From positions 1 through 5,569 of the forward strand of contig JAHFGF010000111.1 of the NCBI GenBank assembly GCA_023247595.1: 5,569 bases of DNA. The letters are read 5' to 3'. Below the pieces are notes generated by a model. It did not search any database and was not told the DNA's origin. It was given only the letters and a program-made list of their open reading frames with translations. Origin of the DNA: Candidatus Omnitrophota bacterium (GTDB lineage: Bacteria; Omnitrophota; Koll11; Zapsychrales; Fredricksoniimonadaceae). Numbering within the stretch: the stretch's first letter is position 1; the number at the start of each line of letters is the position of its first letter. The position numbers and the translations under genes were made by a program. Shown here in pieces: positions 1-5,569 of this stretch.

Positions 1-961
1 AATCCGCGGCACTGCCCAGGCTGGAAGGATCCCGGCCAATAGACTTGGGCATAAATTTCACCAAAGTCTTTTTGAAAACCATCACATTGAATTTGTCATT
101 CATGCCGAGCTTGGTTAAACATTGCGCCACCCCGCTTTTAAACTGATCGAGGCGTTCAGCGCCGATGCTGTTGGAGGCATCAATCAAAAATACAATTTCC
201 TTAGGGATCGACGGAAGCGTGACCGGCGCCTCTTCCACCCGGACGCTGAGTTTAAAATACCGCCCCTGATCCGCGGGATCTTCATAGGTCATGAGCTCAT
301 AAGCCAGAAACGCCTTGATGTCTTTAGTGATTGTTTTGCTATCAAACGGAATCTGCAGGTTATGTTTGGGCGCGCCCTGAAGTTTATTTTCCTCACTGTC
401 GGATATGGAACTCATGCTCAACAAGCCCGAGTCGGTATCATCCAAACCCTGGGCAAAAGATTTCGGCAAGTCCGGCGCCTCCCGCATGGATTCCGCTGTC
501 GACGGAACAAATTCCTTCAAGACATTTTCCGCCGCGATAATCCGGCTTTGCGGAACCCGCTGCTGAAGCGGTTTGGACGCTCCTCGAAGCGCGGATTTTT
601 CCACAACAACTTCCACCGCGCTTTTCTCGGCGATAATGACCTGTTCCGGTTCACCGGAAAGGGCTTGGGAAGGATTTTGCGCCAGCATATCTTCGCCTTT
701 TTCAATGGTTGAAAACTGCGGCTGACCGAGCTCGGGAGTTTCCATCCGCGGCTCGTAACTATTTTTATCCGGGGCCTGACCTTGGGGTTTGGAGGAAAGT
801 TTGCGGGTATCAATCTTGACGTGGATTAACGATGCCGCCTCGCGCGGGGCCATCGAAAAACCCACGATGACCATATTTAACGCCACGATAAGCAGTATGA
901 CGTGCACCGCTAACGAGATGCCGACGGATAGAAAAACTTTTTTCTTATTGTTTTCGTTCAC
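1..961 (-). CDS. TonB-like anchored VWA-domain protein (3' part missing at window edge)
   Basis: Translating from a GTG at 961-959 gives 320 open codons to the left edge, so the C-terminus is missing. Residues 1-8 are polar and basic, and residues 9-35 form one hydrophobic helix with Ser16 and His20, as in the TonB/TolA anchor. Residues about 45-230 are a Pro/Gln/Glu-rich linker. After a predicted strand (GRYFKLSVRVEE, 233-244) comes EIVFLIDASNSIG (255-267), the first beta strand and MIDAS start of a VWA domain (D261, S263, S265). The GTG overlaps the TPR gene stop as GTGA. There is no strong Shine-Dalgarno site nearby, so translation probably depends on coupling, and the next ATG (residue 30) would cut the membrane helix. 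By analogy with TonB the bulk should lie in the periplasm. The VWA call is firm; the role as mobile partner of the ExbB/ExbD pair is inference. Later MIDAS residues and any C-terminal domain lie outside the window. Confidence 0.88.
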   Translation of the reverse strand, partial: MNENNKKKVFLSVGISLAVHVILLIVALNMVIVGFSMAPREAASLIHVKIDTRKLSSKPQGQAPDKNSYEPRMETPELGQPQFSTIEKGEDMLAQNPSQALSGEPEQVIIAEKSAVEVVVEKSALRGASKPLQQRVPQSRIIAAENVLKEFVPSTAESMREAPDLPKSFAQGLDDTDSGLLSMSSISDSEENKLQGAPKHNLQIPFDSKTITKDIKAFLAYELMTYEDPADQGRYFKLSVRVEEAPVTLPSIPKEIVFLIDASNSIGAERLDQFKSGVAQCLTKLGMNDKFNVMVFKKTLVKFMPKSIGRDPSSLGSAAD

Positions 962-3312
962 TTTAACTGGAGAACTTTTTCCTGGGCCTTAGCCGCTTCA
1001 GGACTGTCCGGATACATCTGGACAATTTTTTCGTAAGCAGTTAAAGCCTCTTTTTTATTATTAAGCTGTTCTTCAAAGATAGCGCCCGCGCGCATGAGCG
1101 ATTTGGGCGCGTATTCCTTGTCGTTATACAGCACATCCACCACCAAATATAATTTCACAGCCATATCAAAATTTTTAAGCAATTCCGCGTTGTGCGCGAG
1201 CGCAAAGCGGGCGCGCATCGCCACAAAGGCATCGTCAGGACTGTCGACGACGGCCTGTTCCAATTCCTTTTGAGCCCCCGGATAATCGCCCAGACCGGTC
1301 AGACAAGCGCCTTTGCCGAGACGCGCCCTTCCTTTATAGACCGACCACTTCTCTGCCGCGAGCACAAGGTCATAATTCCCAAGCGCCTGTTTGCAGTTAT
1401 CCTGCATGCGGTAAGACTGTCCCATAAAAAACTTAATGCTGAGCGCTTCCGGATCCTGGGCGTATTTTTTTTCAGCCAATGCCAGAACGTCGAGCATTTT
1501 CTGCGCGTCACCTTTGGCCTGCCAGTGTTCCACGAGCCACAAATAAGTTTTCAGAGAAAAATCACTGTCGGCATATTCGCTGGCCGCCTTCTGCATCAGT
1601 TCGGCGGCCTTATCATCGTCTTTGTTCTGCAGATAAATCATGCAGCTGTTTTTCATGGCGAGATACGTTAACCGGTCGTTCTTGCCGTCTGTCAAAAATG
1701 GAGCATAACCGGCTAACGCCTCGTCGGACTTTCCGGAATATTGAAGATTGTAGGCCGACTGAAACACGGCATTGCGGCGGTTGGTTTCATCGGGGTCGTT
1801 TAAATACGGCTGCAGAAGTTCCGTGGCTTTTTCAAACTGCTGGCGCATGGTATATATCCCCGACAAGGCCAGCGCCACTTCCGCCTGATGGCTTGCGGCA
1901 GGCGTCAACGCCAAATACTGTTGGGCCACCTCCACCACTTTATTTTCTAAATTCGCTTTTTTATAAGTGAGGAAAGCGTTATAAATCGCGTCTTTCTTAA
2001 GCGTGTCATCCTGGGCCTTGTTAAAACAATCCATAAAAATTCCAGCCGCCTGTTCATACTGCTCCTGGCCGAAACGGACATAGGCCATGCCATAAAGCGC
2101 TTGGGCAGCGACGGGATCATTGGCAAATTCCCTGTTAATCAATTCATAGGTTTCCCAGGCAAAGTCATATACTTTAAGGTTCAAATAGGCCTTGGCCTTT
2201 AACATTAACAAATCCGATTTAATCCCGGGGGCTTCCGACACCTTTCCATCCACAAAGACAGCAACTTCTTTAAATTTTCCTGAGTCGAAAAGTATTTTTG
2301 TTTTCTGCAGGATAATATCTGATTTTTGCCGCTCCGGGACACCGGCTAAGGCTGCGATTTGGTCCAGCATGGTGAGCGCTCCGTCGATATTTCCCAACGC
2401 GGCGGTTGCCCTGGCCGCTAAAACGTACGTCTGAAAATATTCCGGTTTATCAATACTGCCCTTTAACTGCTGATTAAAATTTGCGATGATGGGGTCATAT
2501 TTTTTCTGGCTGATGAGCGTTGAATACCAATTGGCCATAGCATCGGGCAAAATCGGCAGGCCTGGATAGGCCTCCATAACTTTGAGAAAAATTTGAGAAG
2601 CCTCGTCATATTTCTTCATTAAAAAATAAGCCTCACCCTGCCGCATTAAGACGGAGGCCTTTAACTCGTCGGTATCCGCTTTTTCCAGCGCCTTGGCATA
2701 TTTATCCAACGCCGCGGCCTGATCTCCTTCAACGATCATTGCCCCCCATTTTAAATAGGCCTGGGCGGTGTACGACTGCGCCTCAGGGAGTTCAGCGGCA
2801 AGCTGCAGATTGGCGACGGCTTCATCGCGTTTATTTTGAGCGGCTAAAATCTGGCCTTTGAAAAAATAGAGCGTCTGTTTAAATTGCGGGGTCAGGCTTT
2901 CAAGATTGGTTTCATCAAGCAGTTTCAAAGAATCCGGCAGGTTTTCCTTAATATAATACGCCTGGGCAAGCCTGACTTGGGCGATGCCTTTGCTTTTTCC
3001 GTCGGGAAAAAGAGTCAAATATTTTTGCAGCTGTTCAATCGCCTTATCATAATCCGTTAAGAAAAATTGGCATTCGCCTGCTCCCAGATAAGCGTCGGGG
3101 AGAAACGTGCTTTGAGGAAACTGTTCAATAAATTCATTAAACTGGGCCACAGCGAGATTATATTGGCCTTGGCTTAACAAGCCCTGGGCAAAATCAATCT
3201 TCTCGCTGTCATTGGTCAGAAGCTGCTGGGCACAAAGCGGTTTAACCGGCCCAAAACTTAAACCGGCCAACAACAGAAAAAAACAAATCCCCCATTCGCT
3301 TCTCACAGTCAT
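958..3312 (-). CDS. Exported tetratricopeptide-repeat protein, 784 aa
   Basis: The protein starts with a basic residue, a hydrophobic core (about 8-20) and a likely signal peptidase I site after Ala28 (LCA-QQ), so it should be exported. There is no convincing lipobox. From about residue 39 to the end it is almost entirely helical TPR-type repeats, for example 39-66, 73-103, 146-175, 183-211 and 219-250, with the typical small residues at turns and 'YPDSP'-type repeat ends; the last repeat ends LQLK. The first two units resemble the TPRs of CpoB/YbgF and BamD. No catalytic domain is visible. GAGGGG lies 8 nt before the ATG, and the gene begins 2 bp after the exbD-like stop. TPR solenoids bind proteins, so a periplasmic scaffold or adaptor for the neighbouring channel and VWA protein is the likely role. 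It is much longer than CpoB (about 260 aa), so orthology is not claimed. Confidence 0.9.
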   Translation of the reverse strand: MTVRSEWGICFFLLLAGLSFGPVKPLCAQQLLTNDSEKIDFAQGLLSQGQYNLAVAQFNEFIEQFPQSTFLPDAYLGAGECQFFLTDYDKAIEQLQKYLTLFPDGKSKGIAQVRLAQAYYIKENLPDSLKLLDETNLESLTPQFKQTLYFFKGQILAAQNKRDEAVANLQLAAELPEAQSYTAQAYLKWGAMIVEGDQAAALDKYAKALEKADTDELKASVLMRQGEAYFLMKKYDEASQIFLKVMEAYPGLPILPDAMANWYSTLISQKKYDPIIANFNQQLKGSIDKPEYFQTYVLAARATAALGNIDGALTMLDQIAALAGVPERQKSDIILQKTKILFDSGKFKEVAVFVDGKVSEAPGIKSDLLMLKAKAYLNLKVYDFAWETYELINREFANDPVAAQALYGMAYVRFGQEQYEQAAGIFMDCFNKAQDDTLKKDAIYNAFLTYKKANLENKVVEVAQQYLALTPAASHQAEVALALSGIYTMRQQFEKATELLQPYLNDPDETNRRNAVFQSAYNLQYSGKSDEALAGYAPFLTDGKNDRLTYLAMKNSCMIYLQNKDDDKAAELMQKAASEYADSDFSLKTYLWLVEHWQAKGDAQKMLDVLALAEKKYAQDPEALSIKFFMGQSYRMQDNCKQALGNYDLVLAAEKWSVYKGRARLGKGACLTGLGDYPGAQKELEQAVVDSPDDAFVAMRARFALAHNAELLKNFDMAVKLYLVVDVLYNDKEYAPKSLMRAGAIFEEQLNNKKEALTAYEKIVQMYPDSPEAAKAQEKVLQLK

Positions 3313-3314
3313 GG

Positions 3315-3731
3315 CTATTTCCCCTCGGTTGTCGCAAAGGAGATGTCATTAATATTAGTCCTGGCGCAGATATCCAAGGCCTGGATGATGTAATGATGAT
3401 ACGTTTTTTCATCGGCCCGGATGATAACGGCCTGGTTTGGCGTCAACAGCGTCAGCTTTCTTAATAAATCTTCAAGGCTCTGCGCGTTATAATTCTGGCT
3501 ATTGATGATAAATTCCCCGCTGGTATTCACATTGATCACAACCGCGGTTGGAGAACGCTGGGGATCGATAGCCTGGGAAGATTTGGGAACATTAATATCA
3601 ATTTGGGATTCCGCGTGATAGTAAACGCTGAGGATCATAAAAAAAACCAGCGCGAAAAAAAGGATGTCAATCAACGGAATCAGCTGGATGTGTGGACGGT
3701 CATACGCATTGGTCGGGTCGAATCGTGACAT
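3315..3731 (-). CDS. ExbD/TolR-family proton-channel subunit
   Basis: At 138 aa this is the usual length for ExbD/TolR. A short cytoplasmic N-terminus leads into a single membrane helix (about 16-37) with the family signature around LIPLIDILFFALVFFMI. Asp22 matches the essential membrane aspartate (E. coli ExbD Asp25, TolR Asp23) that takes part in proton passage. The rest is the periplasmic domain, with the family pattern VVINVNTSGEF, AVIIRADE and a final helix ending in DISFATTEGK. It would sit inside the pentamer of the ExbB-like protein encoded just upstream, and couple proton flow to movement of a partner. The start is supported by AAAGGTG at 3742-3736, about 4-6 nt before the ATG. The gene lies 22 bp after the ExbB-like stop and 2 bp before the TPR gene. 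Whether it belongs to the ExbD or TolR branch cannot be told from one sequence. Confidence 0.94.
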   Translation of the reverse strand: MSRFDPTNAYDRPHIQLIPLIDILFFALVFFMILSVYYHAESQIDINVPKSSQAIDPQRSPTAVVINVNTSGEFIINSQNYNAQSLEDLLRKLTLLTPNQAVIIRADEKTYHHYIIQALDICARTNINDISFATTEGK

Positions 3732-3753
3732 AGGGCACCTTTATTTTCTTGAA

Positions 3754-4515
3754 TTAATGTTTAGCGCTGCTCTCTTCAATTAATTTCATGATGTCTGTAA
3801 CATACATTTCCGCGCGGTTGGAAATCTCCTGGACGATTCCGCGGAAATAGGAATAAACCGAAAGAACAGGAACAGCGATCACAAGCCCGGCGGCTGTCGT
3901 GACGAGCGCCTTGGAAATACCACCGACGAGCATAATCGGTTTTAAACTAGCGCCGGCATAGGAAATCACATTAAAGGCCTGGATCATACCCAAAACCGTA
4001 CCGAGCAATCCCATCAAGGGCGCGATGGTCGCGATGTCTCCCAGATACGCGATGTTCTGCCAAAGCTTGCTGACTTCTTTGCGCGCGCAATTCTCCATGG
4101 ATTCGCGCATGATCAAACGGCCCTTGGTTGAACGTTCCAACCCGGCAATGGCCACGGCGGAAAGAATATTATCGTTGCGTCGGCATAACTGCACAGCGCC
4201 CTTGTAATCACCGGCTTCCAATTTCTCGATGAGATCTTCAAAAAATCTCTGCGGTGTTTTGAGTTCCGGTTTGAGGGTCATAAAATCATAAACAATGATG
4301 GCAAGCGCGACTAAAGACAACGCCCCTAAAACCAGCATGGACCAACCGCCGTTTTTTAAAAGCTGCCAAAGGGTTGTTGTTTCCTGTCCGCCGCCTGCCG
4401 GCACAACGCCAGCGACCGGCGCGCCGGCCGGAGGCGCGGCCAATGCCCAGGTTGCCATCAGGCATATGCCCATCGTTAAAAATCCTAAAACCTTTACGGT
4501 TGGTTTGAACGTCAT
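3754..4515 (-). CDS. MotA/TolQ/ExbB-family proton channel with signal peptide
   Basis: I chose the ATG at 4515 (253 aa, MTFKPTV) over the ATG at 4521, because AAGGAG at 4529-4524 is 8 nt from the former and only 2 nt from the latter. In this numbering, residues 1-26 look like a signal peptide (core VLGFLTMGICLMATWALA), followed by an Ala/Pro/Gly-rich stretch (about 28-43). Membrane helices follow at about 58-78, 160-182 and 203-224, with a cytoplasmic domain between the first two. The family hallmark APLMGLLGTVLGMIQAF (166-182) and ALVTTAAGLVIAVP (203-216) are clear, including the conserved channel threonines. In the second motif Lys202 replaces the glutamate usual in E. coli ExbB (GIAEAL). 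The protein should form the inner-membrane channel pentamer around the ExbD-like subunit. Being first in a four-gene operon, it probably powers the TPR/VWA module. Confidence 0.94.
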   Translation of the reverse strand: MTFKPTVKVLGFLTMGICLMATWALAAPPAGAPVAGVVPAGGGQETTTLWQLLKNGGWSMLVLGALSLVALAIIVYDFMTLKPELKTPQRFFEDLIEKLEAGDYKGAVQLCRRNDNILSAVAIAGLERSTKGRLIMRESMENCARKEVSKLWQNIAYLGDIATIAPLMGLLGTVLGMIQAFNVISYAGASLKPIMLVGGISKALVTTAAGLVIAVPVLSVYSYFRGIVQEISNRAEMYVTDIMKLIEESSAKH

Positions 4516-4523
4516 GGCCATCT

Positions 4524-4529
4524 CTCCTT
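4524..4529 (-). promoter_or_regulatory. Ribosome binding site AAGGAG that decides the exbB-like start
   Basis: AAGGAG lies 8 nt before the ATG at 4515 and 2 nt before the ATG at 4521. The normal spacing is about 5-9 nt, so the inner ATG is favoured and the protein is two residues shorter than the longest ORF. Confidence 0.75.
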
Positions 4530-4566
4530 ATGTTCATTCATTATCAAACGAAAAAATACAAGCTAT

Positions 4567-4592
4567 CTCCGGCACAAAAAAACGCGCCGGAA
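4567..4592 (-). promoter_or_regulatory. GC-rich hairpin in the leader of the exbB-like gene
   Basis: Read on the minus strand, TTCCGGCGC (4592-4584) pairs with GTGCCGGAG (4575-4567) in nine pairs, two of them G-U, around an 8-nt loop GTTTTTTT. It ends 51 nt upstream of the chosen start codon. A T-rich run (TATTTTTTCG) follows about 10 nt later, too far for a standard intrinsic terminator. It could be an attenuator, a transcript-stabilising 5' hairpin, or only chance structure. Confidence 0.4.
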
Positions 4593-4716
4593 TACATTAC
4601 AGACAAACCTAAGTGATGATCAGGGATTGACACTTTTGAAGGGATAGTAACAATTTTTATCGCTTTATACATTGCTCGGGAAGGACCTATTACGAATTTC
4701 ACTCTAACAAACTTAA

Positions 4717-4771
4717 CCCCATGAATATTTAGGAAAGCAGTTAAACTGTTGCCCCGCCAATATTCATGGGG
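4717..4771. repeat. 13-bp perfect inverted repeat with nested palindrome
   Basis: CCCCATGAATATT (4717-4729) is exactly inverted as AATATTCATGGGG (4759-4771) around a 29-nt centre. The centre contains a second palindrome, CAGTTAAACTG (4738-4748). The element can fold as a stem-loop in RNA from either strand, or extrude as a cruciform. No clear U-tract follows on either strand (TTAAGTTTGTT on the minus strand is the nearest), so a terminator is possible but weak. Other readings are a regulator binding site with two spaced half-sites, an RNA processing site, or a small mobile repeat. Confidence 0.8.
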
Positions 4772-4822
4772 ATATACTAACAATTTGAATGTGGCATGTC
4801 CAGAATTTCATCGATAAGTATT

Positions 4823-4861
4823 GTTCAAACTATAAAAGCCCCCCTTCATCTTCGTTTGAAC
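4823..4861. repeat. 8-bp inverted repeat GTTCAAAC / GTTTGAAC
   Basis: GTTCAAAC at 4823-4830 is exactly inverted at 4854-4861, with 23 nt between, including a run of six C. The pairing is seen directly. An operator for a dimeric regulator or a weak hairpin are possible, and chance is also plausible for eight A+T-biased pairs in this spacing. Confidence 0.4.
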
Positions 4862-4894
4862 CCTTCTTCTCAATTCAAATGACTGAACCCGGAC

Positions 4895-5065
4895 TTAATA
4901 TTTGCGCCCGCCGAACGGATAAAAATACCCTCTTCTGAATTTTTGACGCCCCAATAAAATCGCATTTAAACGAATTGATCGGTTGCGAGGCGTATGATTA
5001 AAAACCATTTGAGGCGGAGCATTAGTTATTTTCTTAAACACGTTCTTGCAAAAATCCATTATCAT
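4895..5065 (-). CDS. Candidate small basic protein, 56 aa
   Basis: The ATG at 5065 overlaps the stop of the preceding 37-codon ORF as ATGA, and AAGGAG (5078-5073) sits 7 nt upstream, an ideal distance. The reading frame runs 56 codons to TAA at 4897-4895. The product begins MIMDFCKNVFKK, is strongly basic, has no membrane segment, and ends in an aromatic and arginine-rich tail (QKFRRGYFYPFGGRKY). I recognise no family. The coupled start and ribosome site are direct evidence of a translatable frame. However, AAGGAG arises easily from in-frame GAA-GGA codons, and 56 open codons can occur by chance. A plus-strand ORF overlaps it but has a poorer start site. Confidence 0.4.
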   Translation of the reverse strand: MIMDFCKNVFKKITNAPPQMVFNHTPRNRSIRLNAILLGRQKFRRGYFYPFGGRKY

Positions 5066-5175
5066 TCCCTATCTCCTTCCAGTTGCTGCATACCTTCCTG
5101 CAGATCATTATCTGTAAAAAAAATATTTGGGGAAATCATCCAAGCGACCAAAGCCGCTAAAAAAATTTTACTCAT
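5062..5175 (-). CDS. Candidate small membrane or secreted peptide, 37 aa
   Basis: The ATG at 5175 is preceded by AGGGAGGG (5187-5180); its GGAGG core ends 5 nt from the start, one of the best ribosome sites in the window. The product has a short basic start (MSK), a hydrophobic segment at about residues 4-20 (IFLAALVAWMISPNIFF), and an acidic, Gln-rich tail ending QQLEGDRE. That layout fits a single-pass small membrane protein or an exported peptide. It begins 71 bp after the receiver-domain gene on the same strand, and its TGA overlaps the start of the next small ORF. No family is recognised. Support is the ribosome site, the sensible topology and the coupling. Confidence 0.5.
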   Translation of the reverse strand: MSKIFLAALVAWMISPNIFFTDNDLQEGMQQLEGDRE

Positions 5176-5207
5176 GGCACCCTCCCTGACTTCATCACTG
5201 ACTCTTA

Positions 5208-5240
5208 ATTATTTTATAATACCGAAATGGTCCAAACCAA
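5208..5240 (-). promoter_or_regulatory. Possible sigma-70 promoter ahead of the small ORFs
   Basis: Between the receiver gene stop and the 37-codon ORF, the minus strand has TTGGTT (5240-5235), 16 nt, then TATAAA (5218-5213). An alternative is TTGGAC (5235-5230), 16 nt, then AATAAT (5213-5208). Each -10 matches 5 of 6 consensus bases, but each -35 matches only 3. The site would let the small ORFs be transcribed apart from the receiver gene. A+T-rich sequence gives such matches by chance. Confidence 0.3.
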
Positions 5241-5246
5241 CAGAGG

Positions 5247-5569
5247 CTAAATCATAATGTTGATAACTTTTTCCAACAGCTTAACCGGCCCATCGGATTT
5301 ATCATAATAATCCAGCGCCTGCGGAATAAGTTCGCGCTGTTTTTCAACGGGATAAACACTGCTGACAATCACCCTCAAATCAGGGTTATATTCCTTAATA
5401 ACATCAAACATCGTGCATCCGTCTATCATCGACATTTTAATATCCAGTAAAATCAAATCCATATCTTCACGGATCATGATATTGGTTGCCTCGACCGCAT
5501 TCTTGGCCCTGCGCACGATAATCCCGGCCTGAACAAACAGCCGGCAATAAATATCCCTGATTTTATCTT
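5247..5569 (-). CDS. CheY-like response-regulator receiver domain (N-terminus beyond window)
   Basis: The frame stays open to the right edge, giving 106 complete codons; the GTG at 5516 is internal, not the start. The part seen covers the receiver fold from the first helix onward (KIRDIYCRLFVQAG). Asp42 of this fragment, in LILLDIKM, is the phosphorylation site, Ser69 or Ser70 in VIVSSVYP is the switch Ser/Thr, and Lys90 in YYDKSDG is the conserved lysine. The acidic pair of the first strand lies outside. The protein ends right after the last helix (KLLEKVINIMI), so there is no C-terminal output domain. If nothing large precedes it, this is a stand-alone receiver of about 120 aa, acting on a partner protein. 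A kinase or N-terminal fusion upstream cannot be excluded. Two prolines common in receivers (after the phosphosite Met, and after the Lys) are serine here. Confidence 0.9.
   Translation of the reverse strand, partial: DKIRDIYCRLFVQAGIIVRRAKNAVEATNIMIREDMDLILLDIKMSMIDGCTMFDVIKEYNPDLRVIVSSVYPVEKQRELIPQALDYYDKSDGPVKLLEKVINIMI

Larger units (their letters stand above)
4516..4894. other. Gene-poor intergenic region upstream of the exbB-like operon
   Basis: About 380 bp between the 56-codon ORF and the ExbB-like gene has no ORF I can support. The 79-codon minus-strand ORF here would start at a TTG without a good ribosome site and shows no family resemblance. The stretch is A+T-rich compared with the flanking genes. 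It holds the 13-bp inverted repeat at 4717-4771, an 8-bp inverted repeat at 4823-4861, a repeated TAACAATTT (4648-4656 and 4778-4786) and the hairpin at 4567-4592. I see no convincing sigma-70 or sigma-54 promoter for the operon, though one is expected here. Confidence 0.6.

Noticed and set aside
122..712. 196-codon plus-strand ORF
   Set aside because: It lies entirely antisense to the VWA protein, whose frame has a membrane helix and MIDAS motif. The plus-strand product is Arg/Phe-rich with no family resemblance.
517..813. 98-codon minus-strand ORF in another frame
   Set aside because: It is an out-of-frame reading of the VWA gene linker; the true frame continues through both ends.
1192..1671. 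159-codon plus-strand ORF within the TPR gene
   Set aside because: It is antisense to clear TPR repeats and has no recognisable features; the same holds for the plus-strand ORFs at 1479-1970 and 2192-2434.
4544..4783. 79-codon minus-strand ORF in the intergenic region
   Set aside because: It needs a TTG start without a ribosome site, runs through the inverted repeat and leader hairpin, and resembles no family.
4804..4847. 13-codon minus-strand frame beginning MKGGFYSL
   Set aside because: It is very short, and the nearest purine-rich stretch is too far from the ATG to act as its ribosome site.
4823..4861. Intrinsic terminator at the GTTCAAAC inverted repeat
   Set aside because: The arms are A+T-rich and 23 nt apart, and no U-tract follows on either strand.
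4994..5257. 87-codon plus-strand ORF
   Set aside because: It overlaps the two small minus-strand ORFs and the stop of the receiver gene, has only a GAGG 3 nt from its ATG, and no recognisable domain. The minus-strand starts are better supported, though this frame cannot be fully excluded.

Overview
The window holds a minus-strand gene cluster from a diderm (Gram-negative-type) bacterium. The evidence for an outer-membrane organism is a proton-channel pair of the TolQ/ExbB and TolR/ExbD families, followed by a secreted TPR protein and a periplasm-facing protein with a TonB-like anchor. No gene here fixes the taxon. The gene order and style would suit an uncultured lineage of the Omnitrophota/PVC type, but that is a guess.

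Reading along the minus strand, from the right edge: (1) 5569-5247, the C-terminal part of a CheY-like receiver domain, cut by the window edge. (2) 5175-4895, two overlapping small ORFs of 37 and 56 codons, each with a good Shine-Dalgarno site. They are candidate small proteins. (3) 4894-4516, a gene-poor stretch of about 380 bp carrying a 13-bp inverted repeat with a nested palindrome, short repeats and a GC-rich hairpin just upstream of the next gene. (4) 4515-1, a tight four-gene operon: ExbB/TolQ-like channel (with signal peptide), ExbD/TolR-like protein, a 784-residue exported TPR protein, and a von Willebrand factor A (VWA) protein running off the left edge. Gene gaps are 22 bp, 2 bp and then a 4-bp GTGA overlap, so co-transcription and translational coupling are very likely.

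The operon is the notable part. ExbB- and ExbD-like proteins use the proton motive force to move a third, single-pass protein (TonB or TolA). Here the position of that third protein is taken by one with a TonB-like N-terminal anchor (Ser16 and His20 at the same residue numbers as in E. coli TonB) joined through a long linker to a VWA domain with an intact MIDAS start (D261-x-S263-x-S265). The large TPR protein sits where CpoB/YbgF-like proteins sit in Tol clusters. The inference is a proton-driven envelope machine whose moving arm carries a metal-dependent adhesion domain instead of, or before, a TonB C-terminal domain. The VWA gene starts with GTG and is cut by the window, so a plain ATG-based ORF search misses it.
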